DNA from: Sipunculus nudus
Taxonomy: Eukaryota > Annelida > Sipuncula > Golfingiida > Sipunculidae
Direction: 5' to 3'
Assembly: GCA_026874595.1 (NCBI GenBank)
Contig: CM049309.1
Coordinates: forward strand, 70,662,926 to 70,726,925
Length of the DNA stretch: 64,000 nucleotides
Part shown: in pieces, positions 63,398 through 64,000 of the stretch
Layout of the letters: the number at the start of each line of letters is the position of its first letter
Position numbering within the stretch: the first letter of the stretch is position 1
Notes under the pieces: model-generated
Seen by the model: the letters and a program-made list of their open reading frames with translations, nothing else
What the model was told of the DNA's origin: nothing
Databases searched by the model: none
Translations under genes and position numbers: made by a program

Positions 63398-64000
63398 TTT
63401 AGCTCAGCTGAATGTAAGTCAACTGAGGTATAGGAGTAGCTTTGTCCGTCATCCGTCCAGCCGTCCCACTGTCCGTCCATCAGGTCGTCTGGCCATTCAG
63501 TCGTCTGTTAGCAGGGCACTAACCATAACTGCTGGTCCTAGAAACTTCTAAGTGAAAATCCAGGGAGGTCAATAAAAAATCTTCTTGGAAACCTGAAATA
63601 AGGTCACTGGGTCCTCCATCCTCCGAGCTATGGGGCTTGTAAATAGCCCCAGAATAAAAATTTAATACAAAACCTCAGATATCTTGATAATTAATGCATA
63701 GATTGTCATGAAACTTGCCTTGATTATTAACCATGACTAGTTTTGTCAGTTCCCAAAAAGTGGTGGTGCCACCTGTATTTTTTCTTATTTTTATGAAAAT
63801 TTTTCTATTTTTTAGCTCAGCTGACTATAAGTCATCTGAGCTATAGTCGTGGTCCATTGTCCGTCGTCCGTCCATCTGTCTTGCTGCCCGTCCGTCCGTC
63901 TGTCCGGATGTCCGTCCGTAAGACTGGCACGTTTTGACACCGTTGGACTTACGAATCTGAAATTCGGCATACAGTTAGATGTCCCCCAAATCTCCTACCA
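63398..64000 (+). mobile_element. Two further family C 5' ends, one inside the other
   Basis: One 5' hairpin starts at 63401 (AGCTCAGCTGAATGTAAGTC). Its body is cut at about 63810 by a second 5' end (AGCTCAGCTGACTATAAGTC at 63814) that runs off the window with AATTCGGCATACAGTTAGAT. The second lies in a TTTTTT site, as expected for Helentron-like insertion. Confidence 0.7.

Overview
The window looks like AT-rich nuclear DNA from a marine mollusc, most likely a bivalve. The reasons are spliced genes with GT-AG introns, a recognisable animal gene, no bacterial-style operons, and very dense repeats of a type I associate with bivalve genomes: GTCC/TCCG runs, AGCTCAGCTGACT hairpins, AGGTCA-rich arrays and hAT/pogo DNA transposons. 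The species call is inference. Almost every open frame over 60 codons is noise or repeat.

Genes. (1) A complete coding set for TMEM68, a DGAT2/PlsC-like acyltransferase, lies on the minus strand at 12206-19480. Eight coding exons join in phase to 338 codons, with an untranslated exon edge at 19515. (2) A plus-strand gene I cannot name begins near 55.9-56.9 kb. It has a possible 5'UTR exon ending at 55947 and coding exons at 56759-56875, 58698-58850 and 59937-60047, all in phase 0. It probably continues beyond the window or beyond what I can see. (3) A weak first-exon candidate on the plus strand lies at 23582-23635, in a GC-richer patch that could be a promoter.

Repeats dominate 1-6.6 kb, 24.7-27.3 kb, 32.9-38.0 kb, 42-43 kb, 45.8-50.0 kb and 60.6-64 kb. 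I sort them into five families (A-E). All five have the same layout: a short 5' motif, its inverted copy near the 3' end, then a small hairpin, then CTAG or CTTG, then T. That is the layout of Helitron/Helentron-type non-autonomous elements with tandem-repeat cores. Several are nested or joined head to tail. Four of the five families carry the exact palindrome GGTGGCGCCACC.

Cut-and-paste elements: a pogo/Tigger-like element with TA duplications (27759-30119), a second pogo-like shell with a hAT element nested inside it (hAT 20912-22107, 8-bp duplication), two small hAT-like elements with 6-bp and 5-bp duplications (47151-47653 and 53728-54106), and a palindromic MITE-like unit (22601-22726). 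A dimeric tRNA-like SINE lies at 38259-38508.

The two most unusual observations are the intron at 58851-59936, which is built from tandem copies of the end of the preceding exon with its splice donor, and the common terminal architecture of the five repeat families. The rest (about 6.6-12.2, 30.1-32.9, 38.5-41.9, 42.9-45.8, 50.0-53.7 and 54.1-55.7 kb) shows no gene I can support.
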